Positions 10,032 through 18,957 of a stretch of 64,000 nucleotides of DNA are shown here, in pieces. Below the pieces are notes generated by a model that worked only from the letters and a program-made list of their open reading frames with translations, did no database searches and was not told the DNA's origin. Origin of the DNA: Capnocytophaga sp. oral taxon 863 str. F0517 (lineage in GTDB: Bacteria; Bacteroidota; Bacteroidia; Flavobacteriales; Flavobacteriaceae); assembly GCF_000466425.1 (NCBI RefSeq), contig NZ_KE992088.1, positions 1 through 64,000 of the forward strand, given 5' to 3'. The position numbers and the translations under genes are program-made. Position 1 is the first letter of the stretch; each line of letters begins with the position of its first letter.

Positions 10032-10191
10032 CGCAAACATTCCTATCTGCTTGATTTCTGAAGCCCGACCAAAGGCTATACTACAAAGCAAAAGGAATGC
10101 CTACGCTATGGTAGGCATTTCCACTTCACTTTCCTGTAGTATTCAAAAATTGGTCGTTTTCAGAAATCAGGAAATGATAAAGCGAAACGCT
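10032..10191 (-). ncRNA. 160-nt structured RNA element, copy 1
   Basis: Read on the minus strand, the element begins with a conserved AGCGTTTCGCT mini-hairpin (10191-10181). It has a long outer stem (TGATTTCTGAA 10169-10159 with TTCAGAAATCA 10062-10052, plus CGACCAA with TTGGTCG), an inner stem TACTACA/TGTAGTA, and a terminal hairpin AATGCCTAC/GTAGGCATT. The same architecture and exact length recur at 46738-46897 on the plus strand with compensatory base changes. A promoter-like TAAATTTG lies ~50 nt upstream (10246-10239), and the 9321-9992 ORF starts ~40 nt downstream, so it may be a 5' leader RNA. No known family is recognised. Confidence 0.7.
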
Positions 10192-10238
10192 GTATGTCTT
10201 TTATATTATGTTCTCTTAATTCACTCTTTGAGAGGGTA

Positions 10239-10267
10239 CAAATTTACAAAAAATTTTATTGTTACAA
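10239..10267 (-). promoter_or_regulatory. Putative promoter of the RNA leader, copy 1
   Basis: On the minus strand, TAAATTTG (10246-10239) matches the -7 box, with TTG (10267-10265) 18 nt upstream. Transcription from here would give a leader of ~240 nt ahead of the ATG at 9992. The stretch from 10268 to 10393 shows only an imperfect inverted repeat (about 10337-10404) near the M23 gene's end. Confidence 0.5.
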
Positions 10268-10393
10268 TTTTTTTTGAATATTTTTTTATTCTACCTTACT
10301 AATTTACATGAGCTACAAGCTCTTCTGATGTAGACACTAGCTAAAGTCACTGAATACCTGCAAGCGAGTATGTGACTCGTCGTTAGTTGCTAT

Positions 10394-12118
10394 CTACGGT
10401 TTGTAGACCAATGGAATGGTAAAGGTGCTTTCATTCCCCACTTTGTCGGCAACGGTAAGGGTAAAGGTATAGTCTTCCTCGGGAGTGAAGTAGCGATCGG
10501 CGAGGGTAAAGAAGAGCATCTTCTGCTTGTGTTCGTACTCCATCAGTACCCACTTGCCGTTGAGGGTGGCAGAGAAACTACCTATACCACTGAAGTCATC
10601 GGTAATGTTGAACTTGAGTTTGTCGAGCTTGGCTACATTATTCTTCGTCTTGGAGATATTCAGGGGCTTTATCTCTGGGGCTTTGGTGTCAGTGGTTAGG
10701 ACAAAGCGGCCTAAGGTCTTGATCTTAGCCGAAAGGATATTATCCTTGCGGTAGGTATATTGGTAATATTTCTTAGGTGTTTTCCCCTTTACGGAAGCGA
10801 TACATACATATGGGAGTTGTGCCTGGGTATATCGGGAGGCATCAAAGACGATATTGTACTGCTTCTGAAGGGGTTGGGTCGGTGCCATAACCAAGAGGGT
10901 GTCTCCTTTTTGCTTTACATCCACAAAAGTATCATGAAAGAAGGTATCTTCAGGGATATAGACGGTCATATTGTCCGTTTTGTACATATTATCTCGCTTG
11001 GCAACCAAGGGAGTACCCTTATTTACAGGGCGAAGGCCAGTGATAGGTTCCTTTTTCCCATCTATTGTCAGGTTAAGAGTGGTTACATTCTGGTTGAAGT
11101 CCTCTATTTTAACCTCTACAAGGTAAGTCATCCCATCCTCCACTTGGATGATGCCATCACTCTCGGGAGGTGTGGTATAGATAGAGAGCTTGTTATGAGG
11201 TTCGCGGTAAAGGTGCTGTACACGTGCTCCTGTCTTGATATAGAGCGGGAAGTCGATCAAGGTATTAAGGTAAGGATCCTCCCCTTTGACCAGCTCATCA
11301 AAGGTATAAGAAAGCTTTTCGGAGCCATTGACCCAAAGGGAAATACGATACACCCCATAGGTATTGCGAGTACCATTCATCTTATCCAAGGTATATACCC
11401 CCAGGCCTATACGCCCTTGGGCATTGATTTTGGAAGTGAGGTAACCCTCCCCTTTTTTATCCTTTCCTAAGAGTACATCGCGTTCCTCTTGCACCCCTTC
11501 GATCGCCGATTCCTCTCCAATGGGATAGGCTACGAGCTTGTACACTTGGGGGGCAATATCATCCTGAGAGGGATAGCCGAAGAGCAAAGGATTGAAGGCA
11601 TTGGTGGTTTGGGTATCGCGAATTTCAAAATGCAGATGCGGGCCTCCGCTGCCACCTGTATTCCCACTAAGGGCTACCCAATCCCCTTTTTTGACAGGAA
11701 AATCAGTGGGCTTGAACTCTATATCCACATCGAATTTCTCCAAAAGGTATTGGCGTTGCTTGACAAATTTTTCTATCTCGGGAGCAAACTTCTGCAAGTG
11801 CGCGTAGACGGTGGTATAGCCATTGGGGTGGTCTATATACATGACCTTTCCATAGCCGTAGGTACTCACCTTGATACAAGAGACAAAACCCTCCGCAGCG
11901 GCATATACCTTAAGCCCCTCCTTACCATCGGTTTTGATATCCAAGCCACCATGGAAGTGGTTAGGGCGCAATTCGCAGAAATTCCCTGCATAGGAGAGGG
12001 GAATATCCAGGGGCGAACCGAAATAATCCTTAGGAAACTCCCTTTGTGAGGCTACCTGCTGCTGGGCATACAAAAGAGAAAAAGAGAAAGAAAAAAATGC
12101 AATAAGAAACCTTAGCAT
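10394..12118 (-). CDS. M23 family metallopeptidase (peptidoglycan hydrolase type)
   Basis: This 574-residue protein starts with a signal peptide (MLRFLIAFFSFSFSLLYAQ). The LytM/M23 domain occupies about residues 35-170, with HxxxD zinc ligands in HFHGGLDIK (H56, D60) and the HLH motif in GGPHLHFEIRD (H161, H163). An insertion of ~35 residues separates the two halves. The ~400-residue C-terminal part is beta-rich and ends in Ig-like strands (FRSGIGSF-like, YTFTLTVADKVGNEST). This architecture is common in Bacteroidota and implies a periplasmic or outer-membrane peptidoglycan endopeptidase. The lipoprotein gene at 12124-13059 ends 6 nt upstream, so the two probably form an operon. Confidence 0.9.
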   Translation of the reverse strand: MLRFLIAFFSFSFSLLYAQQQVASQREFPKDYFGSPLDIPLSYAGNFCELRPNHFHGGLDIKTDGKEGLKVYAAAEGFVSCIKVSTYGYGKVMYIDHPNGYTTVYAHLQKFAPEIEKFVKQRQYLLEKFDVDIEFKPTDFPVKKGDWVALSGNTGGSGGPHLHFEIRDTQTTNAFNPLLFGYPSQDDIAPQVYKLVAYPIGEESAIEGVQEERDVLLGKDKKGEGYLTSKINAQGRIGLGVYTLDKMNGTRNTYGVYRISLWVNGSEKLSYTFDELVKGEDPYLNTLIDFPLYIKTGARVQHLYREPHNKLSIYTTPPESDGIIQVEDGMTYLVEVKIEDFNQNVTTLNLTIDGKKEPITGLRPVNKGTPLVAKRDNMYKTDNMTVYIPEDTFFHDTFVDVKQKGDTLLVMAPTQPLQKQYNIVFDASRYTQAQLPYVCIASVKGKTPKKYYQYTYRKDNILSAKIKTLGRFVLTTDTKAPEIKPLNISKTKNNVAKLDKLKFNITDDFSGIGSFSATLNGKWVLMEYEHKQKMLFFTLADRYFTPEEDYTFTLTVADKVGNESTFTIPLVYKP

Positions 12119-12123
12119 AATTG

Positions 12124-13059
12124 TTAGTTGTTAGTCGTTAGTTGTTTAAGAGAATCTATATGTTTTTCAAGGGTTTTACTATTATAGAAGTCTATACACT
12201 TCATGATAATAAGATAGGTTTTTGCTGTATCTCCTTCTAAGGGTTTAGCTTCATATGGTTTTTGATGCCACTTCTCTACAAGCATGCTCAGCGCTGGAAT
12301 TTCCTTTGTAAGGCTACTATCCAAAGCACTACTATAAGCGGCTATGCTATTATCAAAAGCCAAATGATATTGGTCAGGCGCTTGCTGGCTGATTTGTTCC
12401 GCTTCATACTCCATACAATTACAAAAGGCTATATTTTTAAGCAGCGACCCTTTGTCCTCTATTGTTTTATGTTTTTTCTGTAAGAGAGGTCTCTTGTAAT
12501 AAGGAGCAGGCGCTGTTTTTGTATCAGGAGTTATATACTGCTGATTGTCTGCATATCGCTCTTTTAGCTCTTTTCTTACCGAATCCAAATACTTCTTTAG
12601 CCCCTCACTATTGTAGAAATCCAAGCACTTCATATAAGTAGGATATGCTTTTTGTGGTGTATTCTTTTGATAAATATTGTAATAAGGCTTGTCTAACCAT
12701 TGGCTTACGAGCCTATCAAGGGTAGGATTTGCTACGATCCACTCCAAATCTAAATTACTACACTGTACATACCCCCCTAAAGTGCCATCTGGTATCCAAG
12801 TATAGGTATGAGGGTTTTGCTTTTTTATACGTTCGTGTTCTTGCCCTAAGCACTTACAGAAAGCCACATTTTTAAGCATCAGGATATCATCCTCTAAGGT
12901 CTTATAGGGCTTCATGGTAAGTATCTCCTGCTGATCTATAGCTTCAGGCGGGGTAAAACTCTCTTGAGGAGGTGTTTTTTGAATCCTCTGCTCATTACTT
13001 TTTCTATCAGAACAACTTAATAAGCCAATAAAGAGCAATATAAACAAACTATTTTTCAT
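12124..13059 (-). CDS. Lipoprotein with a duplicated Cys-containing domain
   Basis: The frame opens at 13092, but the -7 box TACCTTTG (13097-13090) overlaps that start. The ATG at 13059 gives a proper lipoprotein signal (MKNSLFILLFIGLLSCSDR, lipobox LLSC) and 311 residues. Two tandem copies of one domain are visible: YKTLEDDILMLKNVAFCKCL...MKCLDFYNSEGLKKYLDS (about 60-170) and HKTIEDKGSLLKNIAFCNCM...MKCIDFYNSKTLEKHIDS (about 200-305). Each has CxC plus a later Cys, so disulfides are likely. The C-x(n)-C-x-D-x-Y pattern recalls Tai4-type T6SS immunity proteins, but only weakly. It sits directly upstream of the M23 peptidase, so it may modulate or protect against it (inference). Confidence 0.7.
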   Translation of the reverse strand: MKNSLFILLFIGLLSCSDRKSNEQRIQKTPPQESFTPPEAIDQQEILTMKPYKTLEDDILMLKNVAFCKCLGQEHERIKKQNPHTYTWIPDGTLGGYVQCSNLDLEWIVANPTLDRLVSQWLDKPYYNIYQKNTPQKAYPTYMKCLDFYNSEGLKKYLDSVRKELKERYADNQQYITPDTKTAPAPYYKRPLLQKKHKTIEDKGSLLKNIAFCNCMEYEAEQISQQAPDQYHLAFDNSIAAYSSALDSSLTKEIPALSMLVEKWHQKPYEAKPLEGDTAKTYLIIMKCIDFYNSKTLEKHIDSLKQLTTNN

Positions 13060-13089
13060 ACATTGTAACTCATAGTTCAGAATTTTCTG

Positions 13090-13097
13090 CAAAGGTA
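13090..13097 (-). promoter_or_regulatory. -7 box upstream of the duplicated-domain lipoprotein
   Basis: TACCTTTG on the minus strand (13097-13090) matches TAnnTTTG. Transcription would start near 13083, which decides in favour of the ATG at 13059 over the upstream start at 13092. Confidence 0.6.
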
Positions 13098-13201
13098 CTA
13101 ATTATTTTTCAGAACCGAGCGTATTACTATCAAAAAAATCTATAGATTTATGAGTTATAATTCCTTTTTTTGTAGTAATTTTGCTCTCAAAAAAAAGACT
13201 T

Positions 13202-13663
13202 ATGAAAATCAGTTGGGGTACCGGCATATTGCTGGCTATACTGGCCTTTTCGGGCTTTATCATGTACTTTTTTGTCATCACCTTGGTGGATAAGAAATAC
13301 GACCACGAGCTGGTTACGGAGAACTATTATGCTCAGGAGCTAGACTTTCAAAAGAATATAGATGCTGAAAAGGCAACCCTTGAAGCTCATATGCAGGTGG
13401 ATCTCTCCTACAGAGAGGGTGCCAAGGAGGGTATCCGCTTGGATTTTCCTACCGTGGTAACTGGTAAGGAGGTCATTGGGGTGATTTTCTGCTATCGCCC
13501 CTCGGATAGCAAGTTAGATTTTACGCTCCCTATCACTACCCTTGATGGTTGTTCGCTGGTCATTCCGGACAACTTACTAAAGGCTGGGCGCTGGAATATC
13601 CGTGTGGAATATGCCTTTGAAGGGAAGAACTACCTAAGCCTATCAGACAAAGTCAATTATTAG
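13202..13663 (+). CDS. fixH: FixH family protein (cytochrome cbb3 oxidase maturation)
   Basis: The product is a 153-residue protein with one N-terminal transmembrane segment (WGTGILLAILAFSGFIMYFF). The family signature VDKKYDHELVTENYYAQELDFQ follows (seen as KKYDHELVTENYYAQEL), then a periplasmic beta-domain. The frame extends to a TTG at 13181, but that codon lies inside the -7 box TAATTTTG (13176-13183), so ATG 13202 is used. FixH helps assemble cbb3-type oxidase, probably through copper loading. The SafE-like gene follows with no spacing. The oxidase genes themselves are not next to it: the upstream neighbour is on the other strand. Confidence 0.85.
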   Translation: MKISWGTGILLAILAFSGFIMYFFVITLVDKKYDHELVTENYYAQELDFQKNIDAEKATLEAHMQVDLSYREGAKEGIRLDFPTVVTGKEVIGVIFCYRPSDSKLDFTLPITTLDGCSLVIPDNLLKAGRWNIRVEYAFEGKNYLSLSDKVNY

Positions 13664-14362
13664 ATGTATCTGCTTGCTTTCACCTTAGGGTTATTGGGCA
13701 GCCTGCACTGCGTGGGTATGTGTGGGCCCATTGCCCTTCTTGTCCCTATGCAAAGACAACGCAAGGGGTACCGCTACTTGCAGTTAGCCATTTATTTCAC
13801 AGGTAAGACTCTGGCTTATAGCCTAATAGGATTGCTTTTCGGAGTGGTCGGAGAAGGGCTTTTTATAGCCGAATACCAGCAGGAGTTCTCCATCTTGGCT
13901 GGTATTATCATGATAGGAATGGGGATTTTTTCGCTCTTTCATATCTCCATAGAAGGCGTAGGGAACCCATTGCTCAAAGGGTTTGCCCTCTTGAAGCAGG
14001 CCTTAGGTAAGCAACTCACCAAAAAGACCCTTATCAGTTCCCTCCTTATTGGTTTTCTCAATGGCTTATTGCCCTGCGGCTTGGTCTATACAGCTCTTTT
14101 TGGGGCTTTGGCTATGGGCAGCCTATGGGGTAGTATGGGCTATATGACTGCTTTTGGGCTGGGTACCATTCCGCTGCTACTGCTTTTGGTACTTTTGGGA
14201 GATTTCTTACCCATAGCCCTACGTCGTCGGCTTAACCAATGGTTGCCGATGGTCGTAATTATAGTTGGTATCCTTTTTATATTGCGTGGCTTAGGATTAG
14301 GAATCCCTTACCTCTCCCCTTCGGATATGCATCTGCTACTACATCCTAAAGCAGATTGTTAG
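13664..14362 (+). CDS. SafE/TauE-like (UreH domain) membrane protein, cbb3 maturation context
   Basis: The 232-residue protein has six or so transmembrane helices. Its N-terminus is typical of the DsbD_2/UreH-domain family found next to fixH in Bacteroidota (AFTLGLLGSLHCVGMCGPIAL, key residues HCVGMCGP). A second internal LLPCGLVYTAL motif mirrors the first. The CGMCGP/LPCG cysteines suggest metal or thiol transport, and relatives are annotated as sulfite exporter-like or copper-related. The ATG directly follows the fixH stop codon (TAG ATG), so the two are translationally linked. It probably serves the same oxidase maturation pathway (inference). Confidence 0.8.
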   Translation: MYLLAFTLGLLGSLHCVGMCGPIALLVPMQRQRKGYRYLQLAIYFTGKTLAYSLIGLLFGVVGEGLFIAEYQQEFSILAGIIMIGMGIFSLFHISIEGVGNPLLKGFALLKQALGKQLTKKTLISSLLIGFLNGLLPCGLVYTALFGALAMGSLWGSMGYMTAFGLGTIPLLLLLVLLGDFLPIALRRRLNQWLPMVVIIVGILFILRGLGLGIPYLSPSDMHLLLHPKADC

Positions 14363-14373
14363 GCAAAGAGGGC

Positions 14374-15126
14374 TTAGAAATATTCTATCTGTCTTTCGAT
14401 AATCGTTATTGGCTTACCATCTTGGTATTCGAAGCGGCCTATCCAGTTTCCTTTCTTATCGTACTTATACTCAAAGCTATTTTTCTGTGCGTAATTTCGG
14501 TTGAGTAAGGAGAGTATTCTATCATAGTCTCCATGGCTGTTGTAGCGATATCGGGCTTTGTTTTGGGTGGTTTGTTGCTGGTCGATAATATGCTGTTCCT
14601 CTTCAAAAAGTCGGCCTTTGGAATCGTAAGTGGAGGTAATCTTGGCCGAAAAATCCTCTCGAAGCAAGCTACTTTCTATCTGTCTTCCCTCCTGGTCATA
14701 CACATAAAAAGCCGCATATTGTAGTGTTCCCTCCTGATTATAAGCCTCTTCCTTGGTCACGTTGCCACTCCCATCACAGTTGAAGACGGTCACCCCGATA
14801 CGCTTTCTATCGGGAGCTATATGCAGCTTATATTTCTTTAGTTTCTGCTTGTCATACACATATTCATAACGCAGGGTTTCGGCATTGTGCTCGTCGAAGA
14901 AGATTTCTTTGATAATATTCCCCTGTGCATCGAAAGTCTTTTCGATATTCATCTCGGCTATAAGTCCTCCCTTTTGAGCTAACTGACCCATTTCCTTAAC
15001 ATAATACCCCCTGATACGGAGTGTTCTGACACCTTTTTGAAGGTGTTCCCGCTGCCAATCCGTGATATCTTGCCCATAGGAGTAAGCCGCTAATAAGAAA
15101 AGTAGGTACCACCCAAGCCTATTCAT
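14374..15126 (-). CDS. Secreted short YD-repeat protein
   Basis: This 250-residue protein has a signal peptide (MNRLGWYLLFLLAAYSYGQD) and no lipobox. From about residue 60, strands such as KTFDAQGNIIKE, YEYVYDKQKLKK, YVYDQEGRQIES, STYDSKGRLFEEE, YRYNSHGDYDR and FEYKYDKKGNWIGR repeat every ~25-35 residues. That is the RHS-like YD pattern. It ends in IIERQIEYF, similar to the ends of the 8136 and 16520 proteins (RREITYY, YRYEIAYY), so the three exported proteins form one family. It is convergent with the SafE-like gene (11-nt gap). Function is unknown. Confidence 0.75.
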   Translation of the reverse strand: MNRLGWYLLFLLAAYSYGQDITDWQREHLQKGVRTLRIRGYYVKEMGQLAQKGGLIAEMNIEKTFDAQGNIIKEIFFDEHNAETLRYEYVYDKQKLKKYKLHIAPDRKRIGVTVFNCDGSGNVTKEEAYNQEGTLQYAAFYVYDQEGRQIESSLLREDFSAKITSTYDSKGRLFEEEQHIIDQQQTTQNKARYRYNSHGDYDRILSLLNRNYAQKNSFEYKYDKKGNWIGRFEYQDGKPITIIERQIEYF

Positions 15127-15140
15127 AATAGAAACCGAGT

Positions 15141-16448
15141 TTATCTATTTTGTTTGCGTAGTTGAGCTGCCTTAATACGTTTGAGCCGATGCATTACCTC
15201 ATCTCTATACAAGGCGTTTTTGGCTACCTTACCCACCGTAAGTCCCTGAACGAGGATAGAGAAGAGTACCACTATATAAGTAACCTGTAAGAGGGTTTCC
15301 TTCATCGCCCCTTGATCTTGAGGGATAGAAAGTACCAAAGCAATGGAGACCCCTCCACGCACGCCCCCCCACACCATGGTAATAAGGGAACCTCGCGAAT
15401 AGGAGCTAACCTTGCGCAAGATGGTTTGTGCAGGAATATAGATGGCCAAGGCACGCCCTAACAGACATACCACTATAGCTATAGCACCCAAAAGGAACTG
15501 TTTGTCCAAATTATCAATCAGTAGCATCTCGAAGCCGATAAAAAGGAAGAGGATCGCATTCATGATCTCATCCACGATTGCCCAAAACTTACTTAGGTAA
15601 TCCCTGTTCTCCTCACTACTGGCTTTTTTGCCTATATTTCCTACAAAAAGACCGGCAATCACCATAGCCAAAGGCGAAGACACATGAGAAGCCTTCGCTA
15701 TCAAGAAACCTCCCATCACCACCGCAAGGGTTACCAATACACTTACGTGGTAGTCATCCGCTTTTTTCATCATCTCAGAGGCCAGCCAACCGAGGATTAC
15801 CCCTAAGAAGATACCCCCACCCGCCTCTAAGAGGAAGAGCTTGGTAATGGCATTGAACGACGGCTCGAAAGAAGCATCAGTTGCCAGCTTGAGCACTACG
15901 GCAAACATTACTACCGCTACCCCATCGTTGAAGAGAGACTCACCGGTAATCTTCGTCTCGATACGTTTAGGCACATTGGCCTGCTTGAGAACCCCCAAGA
16001 CCACAATGGGATCCGTAGGGGAGATAAGTGTACCGAAGAGCAAGCAATATACATAAGGAATGTCAATCCCTATCCAATGCGCAATATAATAAAGTAGTGC
16101 AGAAACAAAAAAAGCAGAAAGTACCACACTCACTGTAGCATAGGTAAAAATAGGGAGCTTATATTCCTTCAAATCCGAGACATTGATATGTAGTGCCGCT
16201 GCAAAAAGTAGGAAATTAAGCATAGCCCCCATAAGGATTTCTGTAAAGTCAAATCCCTGTAAGAGACTCTCCAATTTATGAGAAAGTCCTGCAAAAATGG
16301 TCTCTCCAAAAAGGCGTATCCCAACAGAAACAATCATGGCAACCACCATAATTCCAATGGTCATCGGAAGCTTTATATAACGGACATTCACATAAGAGAA
16401 TATGGCAGCCAAGACTATAATTACTGAAAAAGCGTAGTATAATTCCAT
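15141..16448 (-). CDS. CPA1-family Na+/H+ (cation:proton) antiporter
   Basis: This 435-residue inner membrane protein has about 12 hydrophobic segments. The family core is clear: [18 protein letters not shown] and [17 protein letters not shown] in the ion-binding region (the ND pair), a conserved GGFL helix, and [18 protein letters not shown] near the C-terminus. These identify an NhaP-type antiporter that exchanges Na+ or K+ for H+ to control pH and salt. It lies between two YD-repeat genes on the same strand. No regulatory domain is attached. Confidence 0.93.
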   Translation of the reverse strand: MELYYAFSVIIVLAAIFSYVNVRYIKLPMTIGIMVVAMIVSVGIRLFGETIFAGLSHKLESLLQGFDFTEILMGAMLNFLLFAAALHINVSDLKEYKLPIFTYATVSVVLSAFFVSALLYYIAHWIGIDIPYVYCLLFGTLISPTDPIVVLGVLKQANVPKRIETKITGESLFNDGVAVVMFAVVLKLATDASFEPSFNAITKLFLLEAGGGIFLGVILGWLASEMMKKADDYHVSVLVTLAVVMGGFLIAKASHVSSPLAMVIAGLFVGNIGKKASSEENRDYLSKFWAIVDEIMNAILFLFIGFEMLLIDNLDKQFLLGAIAIVVCLLGRALAIYIPAQTILRKVSSYSRGSLITMVWGGVRGGVSIALVLSIPQDQGAMKETLLQVTYIVVLFSILVQGLTVGKVAKNALYRDEVMHRLKRIKAAQLRKQNR

Positions 16449-16519
16449 AGTATTTTTTTATTTGGGCAAAAATACGAAAATAATGACAAACGACAAAAGA
16501 CTAAAGCCAATTTTATTAC

Positions 16520-17653
16520 TTAATAATACGCTATCTCGTATCTATATAATTCTATAGGAACCTCATTTATGACAAGTCTTTCTATAGGATTATGATAGAT
16601 ATCCTCCTGGTAATAATACGCTCTGCTCTGGATTTCTCCTTCTTGACTGACAAAAACCTCTTTTACAAGATACTGACACTCATCATAATATTCGCTCCAA
16701 GAAAGCCTTCCATCTATAAAACCAGTCTTGCTTAGAAGATTCCCCTTTGAATTATACACATAAGAAGTATGCCCTTCTGTAGCTCCTTGTGCTATTATGC
16801 TATCACTGCTAAGATACTTATCTCTTATTTCAATGATTTTTCCATTAGTATCATATCTATAATATCTTATAGCATTATTATATATAAGTGTTCCTTCTTC
16901 ATACTGCGTTGTGCTCAATTCATAAATATATTCTTCAATGACATTACCCGATTTATCATATTTCCATGTGTTTTCTTTTTTTATATCTTTATATTTGTCT
17001 ATTACATATTCTTTTTTACAACTAATTTTACGATTTTCAGCATTGTATTCATACATTTCTTTATAAAAAAATTTATTTTTATCATTAAATGAAATTTTTT
17101 CTATAATATTACCATACTCATCATAAGTATATATAACTTTTTCCCCTTTGAGCAAATCCGAATCGCATTCTTCTTCCTCTATTAACCTATTTTTATCATC
17201 ATAAATATAATTCGTATAATATATATACTTATATTGATTATTATCTTTTTGAGGAAAATCCCCTTCTTTGAAGATTTTTTGCATCAATTTTCCTTTTTCA
17301 TTATACAAATATTTACGCTCGGATATATAATACAAAGAATCCGTTTGTCCTTTCACTTGCTGATATTCCTTTACTATATTTCCTTTAGAATCAAAGAGGT
17401 ATTCTATCTCAAAGTAAGGTATCTCACTCCATTGGGAAAAAATAGAATCCTTTTGAGATAGCTTTTGGAAGACAGGGGTATAACTACGCTCCTTATAACG
17501 CTTTACCTGCCCTTTGAGTGAGGGCTTATTAGGGATTTTTGTGATGACCTCTTCTTGGTGCGACAAAGCCTCTTTTTTGTAGGAGGTCACTATCTGTGGG
17601 GAAGCACAACCCAAAAGGGAAAGATAAATCACTATAAAGGCAGCCTTTTTCAT
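16520..17653 (-). CDS. YD/RHS-like repeat lipoprotein
   Basis: The frame opens at 17689, but ATG 17653 begins a lipoprotein signal (MKKAAFIVIYLSLLGCASPQ, lipobox LLGC), and a TATCTTTG -7 box lies at 17677-17670. The 377-residue product is almost entirely repeats: YLFDSKGNIVKEYQ, YLYNEKGKLMQKI, YIYDDKNRLIEEEE, YTYDEYGNIIEKI, WKYDKSGNVIEEY, YRYDTNGKIIEIR and YVYNSKGNLLSKT. It ends LYRYEIAYY. It belongs with the genes at 8136 and 14374. Envelope location is predicted; function is unknown. Confidence 0.78.
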   Translation of the reverse strand: MKKAAFIVIYLSLLGCASPQIVTSYKKEALSHQEEVITKIPNKPSLKGQVKRYKERSYTPVFQKLSQKDSIFSQWSEIPYFEIEYLFDSKGNIVKEYQQVKGQTDSLYYISERKYLYNEKGKLMQKIFKEGDFPQKDNNQYKYIYYTNYIYDDKNRLIEEEECDSDLLKGEKVIYTYDEYGNIIEKISFNDKNKFFYKEMYEYNAENRKISCKKEYVIDKYKDIKKENTWKYDKSGNVIEEYIYELSTTQYEEGTLIYNNAIRYYRYDTNGKIIEIRDKYLSSDSIIAQGATEGHTSYVYNSKGNLLSKTGFIDGRLSWSEYYDECQYLVKEVFVSQEGEIQSRAYYYQEDIYHNPIERLVINEVPIELYRYEIAYY

Positions 17654-17860
17654 AATTTGCTTTTTTGGGCAAAGATAATAAAAAAACAAGCTCTAGTTTC
17701 ACAAATTATACAACTATGTTTCCTATACAGAAGAGGCAGGTGATACACTTTTTAGACTTCGTCATCTTGAACAATTCGGCTTGTATTTTCTGAGGTTGCC
17801 ATTGGCCACTGCCCAAAGGGCTTGAATAAGTTGTTTTTTTCACAAGTTATAAGGTTATAG

Positions 17861-17896
17861 AACTTAAGCGTTATAGCTGGCTATAACGCTTAAGTT
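17861..17896. repeat. Perfect 17-bp inverted repeat in the 17654-18110 gap
   Basis: AACTTAAGCGTTATAGC (17861-17877), a 2-nt TG spacer, and its exact complement (17880-17896). There is no T-run right after it. It lies between the divergent YD-repeat lipoprotein and the restriction endonuclease. The rest of the gap is AT-rich; apart from the lipoprotein -7 box and the restriction promoter nothing else is recognised. Confidence 0.8.
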
Positions 17897-18048
17897 TTAG
17901 AATGCAAAATCACAACATTACAGAAGTAAAAGCAATACGTTTCAACAATAAAGTAATGTTAATTAACAATAACACATTACTTATCGTTCGTCGTTAATAA
18001 TTTGAGTGCAAACTAATCGTTAATCATTCAAAACTAAGTATTGAAGTG

Positions 18049-18079
18049 TTTGCCAATTGCTTTTATTTTCGTACTTTTG
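18049..18079 (+). promoter_or_regulatory. Promoter of the EcoRI-type restriction operon
   Basis: TTTG at 18049-18052, a 19-nt spacer, then TACTTTTG at 18072-18079: an exact match to the Bacteroidota promoter layout. Transcription would start near 18086, so the ATG at 18111 is the start, not the codon at 18057. Confidence 0.8.
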
Positions 18080-18110
18080 CCCCATAGGAGAATTATATTC
18101 CCTTCCAAGT

Positions 18111-18956
18111 ATGTCTAAGAAAAATCAATCTAAAAGGCTCGCTACCCAACACAAAGAAACTAAGGGTGCTATAGGGATATTTGGCAATGAAGCTAAGCTA
18201 CATGATCTATCTGTTCGTGAGATTTCTCTTCTTGTTATGCAACAGCTTAAGATAACATTCCCCTTGTTGTCTTTCCGACATAGAACGGAGGTAAAGAAAG
18301 AGGAGATCAATGAAGCCTTGAAAAGAGTAGATCCTGAGTTGGGGCAAACCCTTTTTGTTCCCAATGCAAGTGTGTTACCTGATGGTGGGCTTATAGAAGT
18401 AAAGGACGACTATGAGAACTGGAGAGTTATTTTAGTAACAGAGGCCAAACATCAGGGGAAAGACATAGAAAATATCAAAGCTGGAAAGTTGGTAGGGACG
18501 AAAGATAATCAAGACCTTATGGTAGGAGGAAATGCTATAGAAAGAGCTCATAAAAATATAGCTGAAATGGCCAATTTCATGTTAGCAGAATCTCATTTTC
18601 CTTATATAATATTCTTAGAAGGCTCTAATTTTCTTACTGAGACTATTTGCGTAGAGCGACCGGATGGAAGAAAGGTTACACTCGAATATAATTCGGGAAT
18701 GCTCAACAGGTTGGACAGGCTTACAGCTGCTAATTATGGCATGCCTATTAACACTAACTTGTGCAAGAATAAATTTGTAAAGTACAAAGATAAAACCATT
18801 ATGCTACAGGCCGCTTCTATATATACTCAGGGACATGGAAAGGCTTGGGAAAAACAAAAAATGATGAATATCATGCTTGAAGTAGCTAAAACCTCTCTTA
18901 GAGTATTAGGCAGTGATTTATTTGTTCAGCTTACTCAACAAGTAAAAAAAGATTAG
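18111..18956 (+). CDS. ecoRIR: EcoRI-like type II restriction endonuclease (GAATTC)
   Basis: The 281-residue product aligns with E. coli EcoRI from the first residues (MSKKNQSKRLATQHK versus MSNKKQSNRLTEQHK) with no numbering offset. Catalytic residues D91 (PDGG), E111 and K113 (EAKHQGKD) are present. So are DNA-contact positions N141, R145 (GNAIER), R200 and R203, and the specificity-related H114 and E192. Position 138 is Val instead of Ala and 139 is Gly instead of Ala. EcoRI cuts G^AATTC as a dimer. The ATG at 18111 fits both the family and the promoter. The methyltransferase starts 1 nt after the stop. The pair is visibly AT-richer than ccsBA, consistent with horizontal transfer. GAATTC sites occur in this window (for example near 27267 and 31127), so host protection is needed. 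Confidence 0.95.
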   Translation: MSKKNQSKRLATQHKETKGAIGIFGNEAKLHDLSVREISLLVMQQLKITFPLLSFRHRTEVKKEEINEALKRVDPELGQTLFVPNASVLPDGGLIEVKDDYENWRVILVTEAKHQGKDIENIKAGKLVGTKDNQDLMVGGNAIERAHKNIAEMANFMLAESHFPYIIFLEGSNFLTETICVERPDGRKVTLEYNSGMLNRLDRLTAANYGMPINTNLCKNKFVKYKDKTIMLQAASIYTQGHGKAWEKQKMMNIMLEVAKTSLRVLGSDLFVQLTQQVKKD

Positions 18957-18957
18957 C

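Noticed and set aside
9993-10091. N-terminal extension of the 9321-9992 protein
   Set aside because: It overlaps the structured RNA and precedes a clean signal peptide at 9992.
10051-10302. Plus-strand 83-codon ORF
   Set aside because: It runs antisense through the structured RNA and an AT-rich stretch, and matches no family.
13181-13201. TTG start for fixH
   Set aside because: The codon overlaps the -7 box TAATTTTG; the ATG at 13202 fits.
18057-18110. Longer N-terminus for the EcoRI-like endonuclease
   Set aside because: The promoter's -7 box lies inside this stretch, and EcoRI homology begins at 18111.
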